Below, piece after piece: positions 24,633-34,304 of a DNA stretch of 64,000 bases (the first letter of the stretch is position 1; each line of letters begins with the position of its first letter). The stretch is from NCBI RefSeq assembly GCF_002161595.1, contig NZ_NFID01000016.1, positions 39,304 to 103,303 on the forward strand. The letters are read 5' to 3'. The position numbers and the translations under genes are program-made. The notes under the pieces are model-generated. The model had not been told where the DNA came from, made no database searches, and saw only the letters and a program-made list of their open reading frames with translations. Source of the DNA: Gemmiger sp. An50 (GTDB taxonomy: Bacteria > Bacillota > Clostridia > Oscillospirales > Ruminococcaceae).

Positions 24633-25762
24633 TGAGCCGCTTCCGCCTTCCTCAGATATTCCTCACAAAGCCGCCGGGCACAGTCCCCGATTTCAAACCC
24701 GGCCTGCCGGACCGCAAGATTCCCGGCCTCGCCGCTGCGCACACTGTATGCCTCTGCTTGCCTGAGCAATGCCTCGGCCCAGCTTGCAGGCGATTCGCTC
24801 AAACTCATGCGCACCGCCAGCGGACTGACCATCACCTCCTGCGAAGCGGCTGTGGAGTACACGCCCGGCAGCTGGCACGCCTGTGCTTCCAATGCCGCAA
24901 GCAAAAAGCCCTCGTAAAGGCTCGGCACACAGATCGCGTCCATCGCACAATAAAAGGGGGCCACATCCGCATGCGCACCGGCAAAGATCACGCGATCTGC
25001 CAGGCCCATTTCCGTCACCTTGCGCTCGATTTCCGGGCGAAGCTCACCTTCCCCCACCAATAACAGCAGGGCATCGGGGCGCCGGTCCAGCAGACGTTCA
25101 AACACTTGCAGCAAAAACGCATGATTTTTGGTATAGGCCAGACGGCCCACATGCCCCAGCACAAAACGATCCGGCGCAATTCCGAGTGCGCCGCGGCATT
25201 CCGTCCGTTTGGTATCGGAATAACAAAAACGCTCGCAGCAAATGGCATTGGGGACCACTGTCACCGCGTTTTTTTCCATCCTTCGACGGCCGAACATCCA
25301 CTGTCCCGCTTCTTTGGAGCAGGCATAGCAATCGGTGGCAAACAACGCATCGAAGGGACGCAGCAGATACTTCATCACCGTCTTCTTCCCCTCGCCCCGA
25401 TGGGCCGTGCTGTGGTTGTGGCAGATCCGGACCGGGACTCTCGCACACCAGGCGGCAAACAGCGGGAATACATTCATTGTGTTCAGATGGCAATGAACCA
25501 CCCGATAGCGATTCTGCCGCAGATATCCGGCCAATGCGGGCAGCCATCGGTGCATCTGCTTGTAAGGAGGCAGCAGGAACATTCTGGCTCCCATCTGTTC
25601 CAGCTCCGCCCTCTGCGGGAAGCTGCTGTCCTCATCCACAAAAAAGTCGAACTGAACCTTCCGACGGTCCATGGCACGGTAATAGTTCATTACCATAGCC
25701 TCCACGCCGCCGCGATTCATTTTTCCGACCACCTGGGCCACCCGCAACGGTTCCGCTGCCAT
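24629..25762 (-). CDS. GT4-family glycosyltransferase (EpsF-like)
   Basis: GT-B fold glycosyltransferase of 377 aa. The N-terminal domain begins RVAQVVGKMNRGGVEAMVMNYYR (GGVE loop, in part) and the C-terminal domain has LGHVGRLAYTKNHAFLL and the EX7E-like segment PSLYEGFLLAALEAQ. EpsF-type enzymes add hexoses or hexosamines to lipid-linked intermediates. The ATG at 25762 has AAGGAG 8 bases upstream. It overlaps the downstream CgeB-like gene by 4 bases. Confidence 0.9.
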   Translation of the reverse strand: MAAEPLRVAQVVGKMNRGGVEAMVMNYYRAMDRRKVQFDFFVDEDSSFPQRAELEQMGARMFLLPPYKQMHRWLPALAGYLRQNRYRVVHCHLNTMNVFPLFAAWCARVPVRICHNHSTAHRGEGKKTVMKYLLRPFDALFATDCYACSKEAGQWMFGRRRMEKNAVTVVPNAICCERFCYSDTKRTECRGALGIAPDRFVLGHVGRLAYTKNHAFLLQVFERLLDRRPDALLLLVGEGELRPEIERKVTEMGLADRVIFAGAHADVAPFYCAMDAICVPSLYEGFLLAALEAQACQLPGVYSTAASQEVMVSPLAVRMSLSESPASWAEALLRQAEAYSVRSGEAGNLAVRQAGFEIGDCARRLCEEYLRKAEAAQ

Positions 25763-25787
25763 CCTTTTCACTCCTTGCCGTCTGGTT

Positions 25788-26867
25788 TCATCGGTCCTGT
25801 TCCGCCTGGCTGCTGATGATCTCATAGATGCGGAACATCACTTCCTGATAGTATTCCTTCTGGAAATGAATCGGCGAGAGCCCCCATTGATGGGCCTCGT
25901 CCGCCATGTATCCCGCAGAAACATCGATCACGTAGCACCGGGGAATCCATTGTTGGATTTTGCGGCACATATATTGCCATAATCGATTGTAGTTTCGGAA
26001 GGTATTGCGCTGCGGATCCGGAAAGTTCCGGCAGACTTTGCCCAGATCCAGATAACATTCCGCTGCCTGAACATGGTGCAGAATGATCCGTTCCTGGGGA
26101 AAGATCTCCAGCACACGCCGACAAAACTCCTCCACATACCGGTCCATATCTGTATCACCCAGCGTATAGCCGGAGACCCCATCCCGTTCATAGGGCACAT
26201 GGAGCAGCCGCTCCTTGCCTTCCAGCGGCAAGCCGCTGTTCACCAGCTCATTGCTGAGCGTGACCAGACTGTCGCCCCACCGGAGCAAGGCAAAACGCTC
26301 ATCCACAAAGTCAACCAGCAGATAATCCGCATCACTTTGCGCCAACTGTTCCAGCGCTGTTTTGCGAAAATCCGTATAGATCTGTTCCCTTTGAAAACGG
26401 GACGAAAGTTGGATGGAATCCATTTCAATGGAAACGGGCAAAGCCACTGCGGACACAATCGATTCCCGGGCGATATACTTCTGCAAGCTCAATCGATGCT
26501 GCGGATCAAAACTCATCGTATCCCGGGAAACACAGCTCCCAAAAATAGAAACTGCTGTCGGCGGGATCTCTTTCCACTCGTGCTGCGCATATTGCACACG
26601 AACCGCCATCACATCGCTTTGCAAAAGCTGGGGCGTTCCGTCCTTCGTTGCTTTGATGAAGGCAACAGCCTGATAGTTGCCGGACTCCAGCAATGCAAAC
26701 TCCGCTTCGGGCTGCTCCGTATACCAGCGAGTCTGATCGCGCGCACCGTCACGGTTCAGATAAAATGCAAAGGTCATCCCCTCCTGCATTTCTACCCCTT
26801 CCAGCACGACCCGCGCGACCTGATCATCTCCTCGGGTATCTACAGTCAATTTACAAGCAATCGGCAT
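25788..26867 (-). CDS. DUF6270 domain protein in polysaccharide operon
   Basis: Protein of 359 aa. Residues 1-95 look like a beta-sandwich accessory domain (VLEGVEMQEGMTFAFYLNRDG; WYTEQPEAEFALLESGNY). From residue 105 a DUF6270 domain starts with the hallmark IFGSCVSRD (Ser111-Cys112), followed by DYLLVDFVDERF and a C-terminal YVIDVSAGYMADEAHQWGLSPIHF. Ser after Gly in a GS motif with a late His (residues near 340) is reminiscent of SGNH hydrolases, so an O-acyl modification of the polymer is possible but unproven. No signal peptide. GAGGAGG precedes the ATG. Confidence 0.75.
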   Translation of the reverse strand: MPIACKLTVDTRGDDQVARVVLEGVEMQEGMTFAFYLNRDGARDQTRWYTEQPEAEFALLESGNYQAVAFIKATKDGTPQLLQSDVMAVRVQYAQHEWKEIPPTAVSIFGSCVSRDTMSFDPQHRLSLQKYIARESIVSAVALPVSIEMDSIQLSSRFQREQIYTDFRKTALEQLAQSDADYLLVDFVDERFALLRWGDSLVTLSNELVNSGLPLEGKERLLHVPYERDGVSGYTLGDTDMDRYVEEFCRRVLEIFPQERIILHHVQAAECYLDLGKVCRNFPDPQRNTFRNYNRLWQYMCRKIQQWIPRCYVIDVSAGYMADEAHQWGLSPIHFQKEYYQEVMFRIYEIISSQAEQDR

Positions 26868-26935
26868 TCAACAGCACCTCCTCATGCTTGCCGGCCATGC
26901 GGGTTTTGCTGTAAACCCGCATGGCCGTATTTTTC

Positions 26936-29900
26936 TTAGTCTTTGCGAATCAGTGCAATTTCCTTGTCCACAGTAAATTCGCGGGATGTCTGGCTGAATA
27001 CCCGCTTGACTGCATTTTCCGACATCCGGCAGAATTTTTCCGGCGATGCATACAGTTCGCGGATGCCCTGTGCCATGGCCTTGTAATCCTCCGGCGGCAC
27101 CAGGATCGCACAGTCATCGTCCACAAATTCGGGGACCGCTTCCACTGCATTTGTTACAGGAACCATTCCGCAAGCCATTCCCTCATCGCGAGACACACCT
27201 TGAGCATCCAGCCGGGTTGGCACCAACAAAATGCCATATTGCCTGTTGAGCTCAGCAATTTCATCCTGCCGTAAAAAACGCTTTTCCAGAGTAATATTCG
27301 AATATTTTTTCAACGGCTGCACAGTAGATTCATACAGGTCTCCACTGCCAATCAATCGAATTTCAAGCTCATCAAACCATGGCTCATTGACCAATTCCTG
27401 AATGCATTTGACTGTAAGATCATTTCCATATTTTCTGCTTGCGTACGGCCGAACAGAAAGGAGCTTTTTCCTTTGTTCCGGATCCTTCTTTTCATAACGG
27501 AACAAATCAGTATCGATGCAATTATGGATAATGCTGTATCGATCTTTCTGCAGTTCTACATTATAGTCTTCAAAATTCTCATTTGCAAAAATCTGCGAAA
27601 CAAAAATAAAGTGCACTGTTGGATACTGATCGATTTCCGTAAACAGCTTTTTCCAGAAATTCTCTCTAGGGACAGATTGTTTCTTCGCTGCTTCAAGCTC
27701 CGACTCACTGTTATAATTGAACAGTCGACGATGCCACGGCTGAATTTCACTTCCGTGGATCCAAACCAGGATGCGCAGCTTGTGGGCATAGTTGCGCAGC
27801 ACCTCCCACATGCCTTCGTCCAAGAAATGCACGCATACCGTGTCGATATTCCCGTTCTCCAGGATGTTGTCCAGCTCCATCAGCTGGCCGTCGCTACCGT
27901 TCACGCCCTCAAATTCCCAGTAGTTCTCCTGGCAGTAGACATTCATGCGCATTACATCCACCAGCAGCCCGGCTTCCCGGTAGCATTCCACCCGGCGATG
28001 CACAAACATGTTCCGATAAAGCGATTCCGGAGAAGGGTACTGGTTGGTCAGCACCAGTACATTGGAACGAGACAAGAAGCATCCCTTTCCACTGCTGGCA
28101 CCCTTGCCAAGGGTGACGCCTTTGATGACGCACTCTCCCTCTCCCTTGGGCCGGAAGCCCAGCCGGACCGAATGGGCTTTGGGCGGAAGCTCCAGCTCCA
28201 CCATTGCATTTGCTCTGGGGTACTGGGGCGCAATCTTATTACCACCTTCATCCAGGAACATGCACGCACAAATGCAGTCCAGAGAGCCATTAACCTGGAA
28301 TTTCACCGCAAGCTTGCCTTCCTGAGCAAGCTCTGCAATGGGATAGCTCTTTGTGGTGAACAGATACTCATGTGTGCCCTGCGGCAGGCTGCTCTCCATT
28401 TTCACGCTGTCGCCGGCAAGCGTAAGCTTTACCTGTTTGGTGGAGCGCAGTATCTCCTGAAGCTCCTTCGGCCGAACCACCCGGCTGGAGCCGTCATCCA
28501 CCAGATCCGCACGGATATGCTCCGCAGTCGCTTCGATCCGATTCAAGGGCAGCCCCAGATCCGGCACCACAAGATCCTCCACTTCCGGGCAGCTGTCTGC
28601 ACTGCAGCTGCCGCAGTAGTTGAATTCATCTGCTGCAAACAGATTCTCTGCTTCCCATACACGGCTCGCATCTGCCAGATCCCACAGACTGGTCTGAGCT
28701 GCCAGCCCGCTGCTCACAATGGCACTGCCTGCACGCAGAGACTGCACCGGATGATATGCCTGTGCGCCCTCATGCAGTACCGGAGCGCCCTGTTCCATCG
28801 TATAGTGCGCCGCTTTTCCAATACCCTGGCAGTCTCTGTAGCGCAGGGTCAGCGCCAGATCCTTCAGGTAATTTTTCCCGTAATAAGCTTCGGTATCCAG
28901 GCATGCATAAAAATCGATGCCCGCAGGGCAAGCAGCCAGATCCATCGCTTTTTCACTGCTCAGGCAATGAATCCGCTCATTCTCTGCCCACTCCGCAACC
29001 GGAGCGTCCCAGTCACCCAGCAGGTAAAGCTGCTTGTCGCTGTAATCCTGCCGTTGGAATGCAGCCACCGCCCGTTTTGCCTGCTCCACAACCGCGCAGC
29101 GAGCTACCATCGCAATGGAAGGCAGGCTGCGTTTCAGGCTTTTTCCGAATACCTTCTGGACAATGTAGTCCAGACGATCCTCATACAGATCCTCCGACAG
29201 CACCTTTCGCAGTCCGAGCAGCCGGTACTTGCGGGCAGTCTGTTCATCGGTACAATAGGTCTGCAGATACTTGGCCAGCGTGCGTTCATCGTCAGTGCAG
29301 ATGGTCAGATCGCCAAAATAATTCTTTACACCGCGGGAATAGTTGCCCACAGTAATGGTATTGGAGGCAAGCATCTCAAATACCCGGCGCGCAAACATAC
29401 TTTGCGACTGCTGCACCGAGTTCATGTTCACGCCGTAAGTATACCCCTTATAGGCCACATCGATCTGGCTGGGCTCAAGCCGCCCCAGAATGTACGGATC
29501 GTATCGTTCCGGGAAAGCATGTTCCGGCAGTGCACTCTTATAGTTGCGGTCATAAATGTCGAAGCCTTTTCCCTCCAGGAAAATCTCCGAGAATTTGTCG
29601 AACACTTCCGCCCGCTTTTTGTATTTGTGATAATATGCGCCCGCAAAGCAGAACTTATCCTTGCGCTGATACTTCTCCACCGGATTGTGAACCGTGGGCT
29701 GTGCCGCGAAATGCAGGTGATAAACCTGATTGTGCCCAAGTTCATTTTTATACCGCTGGATGCAGTCAATGTCGGTGGTGAATACCACATCCGCCAGCGA
29801 AGCGGTGGTCATAAACTGGGTCGTGTAAATCGGGTCTTCCTTGTTCCAGAAGATTACCGGGATCTCCTTCTCATGGCAGTAGACCGACAGCTCATACAGC

Positions 29901-30259
29901 TCCTTGCTGGGCCGGTCGATCTTTTGATACCACAGCTTGTCCTTCCCCTGCCAGGCAGACTCAATGAATACCAGGTCCGGCTTGAACTCCTCTAACTCCT
30001 GCCGCCAGCAGTCCGGTGTCAGTTCCTTCAGAATGCATTCCGGCCGGTAGCTCTCCAGTGTGAACTGATCCATGATGGCCGCCATCCGCAGTTCTTTCAA
30101 CGATTTTGTTCGAAGATAGAATATTTGGCTAATTGTTCCATCCTCTTCCATCATCTTGGCCAACTCCGGATATCTTGATTCATTTAAAAAAGCTTTTATG
30201 GATTCCTTGCGCTGCGCAATTCGCTCCAATTCGCGCCCGATCTCCTCCAAAATCCCCAT
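26936..30259 (-). CDS. Three-module glycosyltransferase (CgeB-like, middle GT2-like/jelly-roll, GT4)
   Basis: Large 1107-aa protein. Residues 1-380 form a CgeB/DUF3880-like GT module (FIESAWQGKDKLW, VIFWNKEDPIY, SMFARRVFEML), paralogous to the 494-aa protein at the operon end. Residues 380-560 resemble a degraded GT2-type region (VAAFQRQDYSDKQLYLLGDWD; ACLDTEAYYGKNYLKDL). Residues 600-720 look like a beta-sandwich. From about 730 a complete GT4 domain follows (VLVLTNQYPSPESLYRNMFVH; WIHGSEIQPWH; C-terminal RDEGMACGMVPVTNAV). It could add more than one sugar in succession. Acceptor unknown. Confidence 0.82.
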   Translation of the reverse strand: MGILEEIGRELERIAQRKESIKAFLNESRYPELAKMMEEDGTISQIFYLRTKSLKELRMAAIMDQFTLESYRPECILKELTPDCWRQELEEFKPDLVFIESAWQGKDKLWYQKIDRPSKELYELSVYCHEKEIPVIFWNKEDPIYTTQFMTTASLADVVFTTDIDCIQRYKNELGHNQVYHLHFAAQPTVHNPVEKYQRKDKFCFAGAYYHKYKKRAEVFDKFSEIFLEGKGFDIYDRNYKSALPEHAFPERYDPYILGRLEPSQIDVAYKGYTYGVNMNSVQQSQSMFARRVFEMLASNTITVGNYSRGVKNYFGDLTICTDDERTLAKYLQTYCTDEQTARKYRLLGLRKVLSEDLYEDRLDYIVQKVFGKSLKRSLPSIAMVARCAVVEQAKRAVAAFQRQDYSDKQLYLLGDWDAPVAEWAENERIHCLSSEKAMDLAACPAGIDFYACLDTEAYYGKNYLKDLALTLRYRDCQGIGKAAHYTMEQGAPVLHEGAQAYHPVQSLRAGSAIVSSGLAAQTSLWDLADASRVWEAENLFAADEFNYCGSCSADSCPEVEDLVVPDLGLPLNRIEATAEHIRADLVDDGSSRVVRPKELQEILRSTKQVKLTLAGDSVKMESSLPQGTHEYLFTTKSYPIAELAQEGKLAVKFQVNGSLDCICACMFLDEGGNKIAPQYPRANAMVELELPPKAHSVRLGFRPKGEGECVIKGVTLGKGASSGKGCFLSRSNVLVLTNQYPSPESLYRNMFVHRRVECYREAGLLVDVMRMNVYCQENYWEFEGVNGSDGQLMELDNILENGNIDTVCVHFLDEGMWEVLRNYAHKLRILVWIHGSEIQPWHRRLFNYNSESELEAAKKQSVPRENFWKKLFTEIDQYPTVHFIFVSQIFANENFEDYNVELQKDRYSIIHNCIDTDLFRYEKKDPEQRKKLLSVRPYASRKYGNDLTVKCIQELVNEPWFDELEIRLIGSGDLYESTVQPLKKYSNITLEKRFLRQDEIAELNRQYGILLVPTRLDAQGVSRDEGMACGMVPVTNAVEAVPEFVDDDCAILVPPEDYKAMAQGIRELYASPEKFCRMSENAVKRVFSQTSREFTVDKEIALIRKD

Positions 30260-30277
30260 GATTTTTCCTCCTCATTC

Positions 30278-31339
30278 TCAGCCCTTGCTTTTTGCTTTTA
30301 ATGCCTTCATCTTTTTGTAGCACTTTAATGCCAACTTACCGTACCAGGTATCCGTAATCAAGCTGAGCTTCCGCTTGTAATTTTCATTTTCTGTGCGCAG
30401 ATATCGGTTTTCCATCTGTAGGCGCTGGATGGTCTGCCGTGCCCGGCGCAGCACCTCTGCTTGAGACTCCTCTTCCTGAGCAAATTGCACTAGTTTTTCC
30501 GCAGCTTCCCGACCACAATCAGCCATCTCCTGAAGTTCGGCAATTTTTTCCTGGCTATTCGTTGCCTTTGTTTGAAGCTCGGCAATTTTTTCCTGGCCCT
30601 GCTCGTGCCACTGCTTCATCTTCTGATAGGCTTCCTGCGACTCTTTGTACTTTCGATTCGCATTCATCAGGTTCTGATACAGCTCTTCTCCCCGCAGAGA
30701 CAGTGTCTTGTGAATCTGGAAAAAGGCTTCCTCTTCCTTTTGATACTCTGCTTCATTCAGCTGAATACTTTGATTCCCGGCCGCCTTAGCCACAAGGCCG
30801 AGCCAGTTGCCGCCGTAGTGGATCTGCTGTACGCAGAACGCCTTCTCCACTAAAGACACTGCGCTGCTCAGATAAAACGTCTGGGTATGGTCCGGATGAT
30901 TGCAAAATCCAAACGGCACAGTAATTACCACCACGCCGTCCGGCTTTAAAAAGGATGCCGCATGCTGCAAAAAACGCTCTGCATCGGGCAGATGCTCCAG
31001 AACCTCAGTAACCAGGATGCCGTCATACATTTGATCCTCCTGGTACTGGAGAAAATCCGCATTCACAAAGTGTACCTTTTCCTTGCATTGCGGGTACTCT
31101 GTTTCCAACAGCTGCTGGGCAAACTCCACATTTTCCGGCTGAATCTCAACACCCGTAACCTGCACCCCCTGCTGTGCGCACAGGATCGATACAATTCCCT
31201 GGGAACAGCCCACATCCAGCACTTTCTGCCTGCCATTTAGCTGACCCAGAATCCAATCGATCCTCTCTTGAGTCTGCTTTTGAAACACTTCGCCCATTTC
31301 TCCCTTGTAGGCGGCATAGATTCGATCATTGTTTGCCAT
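30278..31339 (-). CDS. SAM-dependent methyltransferase with C-terminal coiled coil
   Basis: Class I methyltransferase, 353 aa. Motif I VLDVGCSQG (residues 40-48), post-I VTGVEIQPENVEFA, and VTEVLEHLPD place it in the Methyltransf_11/23 group. Residues 195-310 are a long coiled coil (Gln/Glu-rich, IAELQ repeats at about 250 and 270), ending in a basic tail. WbdD-type chain terminators also join a methyltransferase to a coiled coil that measures O-antigen length, so a chain-capping or length-control role fits the adjacent ABC exporter; this is inference. AAAGGAG precedes the ATG. Confidence 0.85.
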   Translation of the reverse strand: MANNDRIYAAYKGEMGEVFQKQTQERIDWILGQLNGRQKVLDVGCSQGIVSILCAQQGVQVTGVEIQPENVEFAQQLLETEYPQCKEKVHFVNADFLQYQEDQMYDGILVTEVLEHLPDAERFLQHAASFLKPDGVVVITVPFGFCNHPDHTQTFYLSSAVSLVEKAFCVQQIHYGGNWLGLVAKAAGNQSIQLNEAEYQKEEEAFFQIHKTLSLRGEELYQNLMNANRKYKESQEAYQKMKQWHEQGQEKIAELQTKATNSQEKIAELQEMADCGREAAEKLVQFAQEEESQAEVLRRARQTIQRLQMENRYLRTENENYKRKLSLITDTWYGKLALKCYKKMKALKAKSKG

Positions 31340-31410
31340 AAATGTGTCTCCTTTGCATCGTTATGATTTGAACAGACAGCCTCCAGCCTGCTGCAAACAG
31401 GATAACGATC

Positions 31411-32214
31411 TCACAGATATTTTTTTTGGTATTCTTCCAGACTAGGGATTTTCTGCTGACGCTCCTCTGCGGTCATCATATTAAACTCCCGGGCAAACCC
31501 GCAGTAGGGCATCAAAATACGATCCGGCACCTCATCGCCCAACACATGTCCATGGTGCAACCAAATTACACGGTCGCAGAATTCCTTCATCTGATTGACT
31601 GAGTGACTCACAAACAGGATCGTCTTCTTTTGGGCCTTGAATTCATTCATTTTTGCCAGGCACTTGTCCGCGAAGCTGTTGTCACCCACACTCAGTGCCT
31701 CATCAATTATCAGAATATCCGGATTCAAGTGAACCGAAATTGCAAATCCCAACCGGGAACGCATACCACTGGAATAGGTGCGCAGCGGCTGCTCGATATG
31801 CTTGCCGATATCCGCGAACTCGATGATGCTGTCCTGGATCGCGCGAATTTCCCGTTCACTCATTCCCATCAGAATACATTTGTATCGGATGTTTTCGATT
31901 CCGGTCAGCTGTTCCTGCAGGCCAACATTGGCCGCCAGCATGCTCACCTCGCCCTTTACCGTTAGATTGCCCTCTGTTGGATAGGTGATCCCTGCAATCG
32001 TGTTGGATAAGGTGGACTTGCCCGAGCCGTTCAGCCCGATCAGCCCCACGATCTCCCCTTCGTGGAACTGCAAATTTACATCGGCCAGAGCCACAAATTC
32101 TTCCGGCCGGTAATGCGGCAGCACTAAACCCTTCAACCGTTCAAAGTCACTGTGATACAGCGGGTACCTTTTCCAAAGATGCTCACATGAAATAACAACA
32201 TTTCCTTGCCCCAT
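31411..32214 (-). CDS. Polysaccharide ABC exporter, ATP-binding subunit (Wzt/TagH-like)
   Basis: ATPase of 267 aa energising export of an undecaprenyl-linked polymer. Walker A is GLNGSGKST (60-68), signature YSSGMRSRLGFA near 146, Walker B ILIIDEAL near 167 and the switch His in FVSHS. An early insertion PLYHSDFERLKGL is typical of polysaccharide exporters of the TagH/Wzt type. It lacks the C-terminal carbohydrate-binding domain of long Wzt proteins, as does TagH-core. The permease gene is 13 bases upstream. Confidence 0.93.
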   Translation of the reverse strand: MGQGNVVISCEHLWKRYPLYHSDFERLKGLVLPHYRPEEFVALADVNLQFHEGEIVGLIGLNGSGKSTLSNTIAGITYPTEGNLTVKGEVSMLAANVGLQEQLTGIENIRYKCILMGMSEREIRAIQDSIIEFADIGKHIEQPLRTYSSGMRSRLGFAISVHLNPDILIIDEALSVGDNSFADKCLAKMNEFKAQKKTILFVSHSVNQMKEFCDRVIWLHHGHVLGDEVPDRILMPYCGFAREFNMMTAEERQQKIPSLEEYQKKYL

Positions 32215-32227
32215 TGCTCAACCTCAC

Positions 32228-33034
32228 TCAAATCAAATCGATAAACTGCTTGCGGAACTTCATATGAACGCAGCAGCCCCATACAAACAGGATCAGCGTG
32301 ACCGCCCAGAAATAGAGCGCCTGCTTCCAGTGATAGCTCAGCGGGTAGCCATACAAAATGCTTTCACGATAGCCATCAATGATGTAAGCCAGCGGATTGA
32401 GCCGCAGCACAAACTTCAGCGGACCGGAAAGATTGTCCTGCGTCCACACCACAGGGGTAATATAGAACAGCAGACGAATGACTGATGTCAGGATCTTCTG
32501 GAAATCCTTAAACAGCACGGTAATGGAGGAAACCAACAATCCATAGCCCGTCAAGAAGGCAATGCTGCACAAGAAAAAATAGGGCAGTTGAATTACATAC
32601 GGGCTGATGCCATGTCCGGAAAGTAAAACCACAGCAAACACCACCAGCATTGCCCACACGTGACCGATAAAATTGGCCAGCACGGTCTTTACCGGAACCA
32701 GCGACATGGGAAAAGGCATCCGCTTCAGCACACCGCTGTAGGCATAGATTGAAGTGGATGTGCCCATCAGTACTGCATTGATGTAGAACCAGGGGATGAT
32801 ACCTACCACCATCCACACGATGTAAGGATAACCGCCGCGGGGCGGGCTGGCGTTCAGGCCAATGGCAAATACAAACCAGTACACGAAAATTTGCAGAACT
32901 GGGTTCAGGAAATTCCATAGAAAACCCAACATGGTTCCACTGTTCTGACTTTTCAATTCATACTGTGCAAGCCGGACCAGCCGCTTCCAGTTGTGGACAT
33001 TTTCCTGCACCACGGTTTTAACAGCATTTATCAT
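32228..33034 (-). CDS. Polysaccharide ABC exporter, permease subunit (Wzm/TagG-like)
   Basis: Membrane subunit of 268 aa in the ABC-2 family with six hydrophobic helices. The N-terminal amphipathic LAQYELKSQNSGTMLGFLWNFLNP and the central VWMVVGIIPWFYI region are family hallmarks, and the C-terminal part has FYITPVVWTQD and RLNPLAYIIDGYRESILYG. With the ATPase it forms the transporter that flips the polymer across the membrane. No wzx/wzy genes are present, consistent with ABC-dependent export. Confidence 0.93.
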   Translation of the reverse strand: MINAVKTVVQENVHNWKRLVRLAQYELKSQNSGTMLGFLWNFLNPVLQIFVYWFVFAIGLNASPPRGGYPYIVWMVVGIIPWFYINAVLMGTSTSIYAYSGVLKRMPFPMSLVPVKTVLANFIGHVWAMLVVFAVVLLSGHGISPYVIQLPYFFLCSIAFLTGYGLLVSSITVLFKDFQKILTSVIRLLFYITPVVWTQDNLSGPLKFVLRLNPLAYIIDGYRESILYGYPLSYHWKQALYFWAVTLILFVWGCCVHMKFRKQFIDLI

Positions 33035-33172
33035 TCGTTTTATGCCCTCTCCTCTGTCTGATAGACGAAAAAATGAGCAGTCAAATCAGCCGCAGGGTCA
33101 CTCATCGCAGACACTCGCGTTTTCTGTTCAACTGCTCTTTTTTCTGCATCTTGATAATTGATCGCGACGCTT

Positions 33173-34279
33173 TTATGCCTGCTGTTCCCAGCGAACCAAA
33201 ATGTCTGCGATCCGTTCGCATGCATGTCCATCGCCATACGGGTTGGATGCACGGCTCATTGCATGATATTCATCCAAATCGGTGAGCAGACGCTTGAATT
33301 CCGCATAAATGGTGTCTTCCTGGGTCCCCACCAGTTTCAGCGTACCGGCCTTGATGCCTTCCGGCCGCTCGGTGGTATCCCGCATCACCAGTACAGGCTT
33401 GCCCAGGCTGGGTGCCTCCTCCTGAATTCCGCCGCTGTCGGTAAGGATCAGATAGCTGCGGGCCAGGAAGTTGTGGAAATCCAGCACATCCAGCGGTTCG
33501 ATGATGCGCACTCGCTCTTCGTCGCCAAAAATGTCAGCAGCCGCCTGGCGCACAACCGGATTCATATGAATGGGGTAAATCACCTTAATATCCGGTGTCT
33601 CATCCACGATCCGCTTAATGGCGCGGAACATGTGATGCATCGGCTCGCCCAGATTCTCTCGACGGTGAGCGGTGAGCATGATCAAACGGCTTCCCTCTGC
33701 CCACTCCAGCTCCGGATGCGTATAATCCTCGCGAACGGTGGTTTTCAGCGCGTCGATGGCAGTATTTCCGGTCACATAGATGTGATCCGTCTGCTTTCCC
33801 TCACGAAGAAGATTTTCCTTGGCCAATTCGGTGGGAGCAAAATGGAACCGCGCCACAATGCCCACCGCCTGCCGGTTGAACTCTTCCGGGAACGGAGAGT
33901 AAATGTTGTAGGTGCGAAGACCCGCTTCCACATGACCCACCGGAATCTGCAGATAGAAGCATGCCAGTGCGGTAACGAACGTGGTGGAAGTATCGCCATG
34001 GACCAGTACCACATCCGGCCGTTCCTGTTCCAGCACCTCTTTGATACGGTTCAGGATGTTGGTGGTCACATCAAACAGGGTCTGCTTATCCTTCATGATC
34101 GAAAGATCGTAGTCCGGAACAACAGAAAACGCTTCCAGCACCTGGTCCAGCATCTGACGGTGCTGACCGGTTACGCAAACCACGGTCTGAAGCTCTTCCC
34201 GCCGCTTCAGCTCATTCACCAGCGGGCACATCTTGATCGCCTCCGGCCGGGTACCGAAAACTAACATTACTTTCTTCAA
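33173..34279 (-). CDS. wecB: UDP-N-acetylglucosamine 2-epimerase (non-hydrolysing)
   Basis: Interconverts UDP-GlcNAc and UDP-ManNAc; 368 aa. Diagnostic segments are FGTRPEAIK (residues 8-16), GHVEAGLRT near 115, MLTAHRREN near 205, and LTDSGGIQEEAPSLGKPVLVMRD near 290. The chosen start is a TTG at 34279 with AAGGGG 9 bases upstream; the first ATG (34267) would remove part of the first beta strand. It lies 25 bases after the WecC gene, so together they supply UDP-ManNAcA. Confidence 0.93.
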   Translation of the reverse strand: MKKVMLVFGTRPEAIKMCPLVNELKRREELQTVVCVTGQHRQMLDQVLEAFSVVPDYDLSIMKDKQTLFDVTTNILNRIKEVLEQERPDVVLVHGDTSTTFVTALACFYLQIPVGHVEAGLRTYNIYSPFPEEFNRQAVGIVARFHFAPTELAKENLLREGKQTDHIYVTGNTAIDALKTTVREDYTHPELEWAEGSRLIMLTAHRRENLGEPMHHMFRAIKRIVDETPDIKVIYPIHMNPVVRQAAADIFGDEERVRIIEPLDVLDFHNFLARSYLILTDSGGIQEEAPSLGKPVLVMRDTTERPEGIKAGTLKLVGTQEDTIYAEFKRLLTDLDEYHAMSRASNPYGDGHACERIADILVRWEQQA

Positions 34280-34304
34280 AACCAATAACCCCTTCTTCTC
34301 AAAA

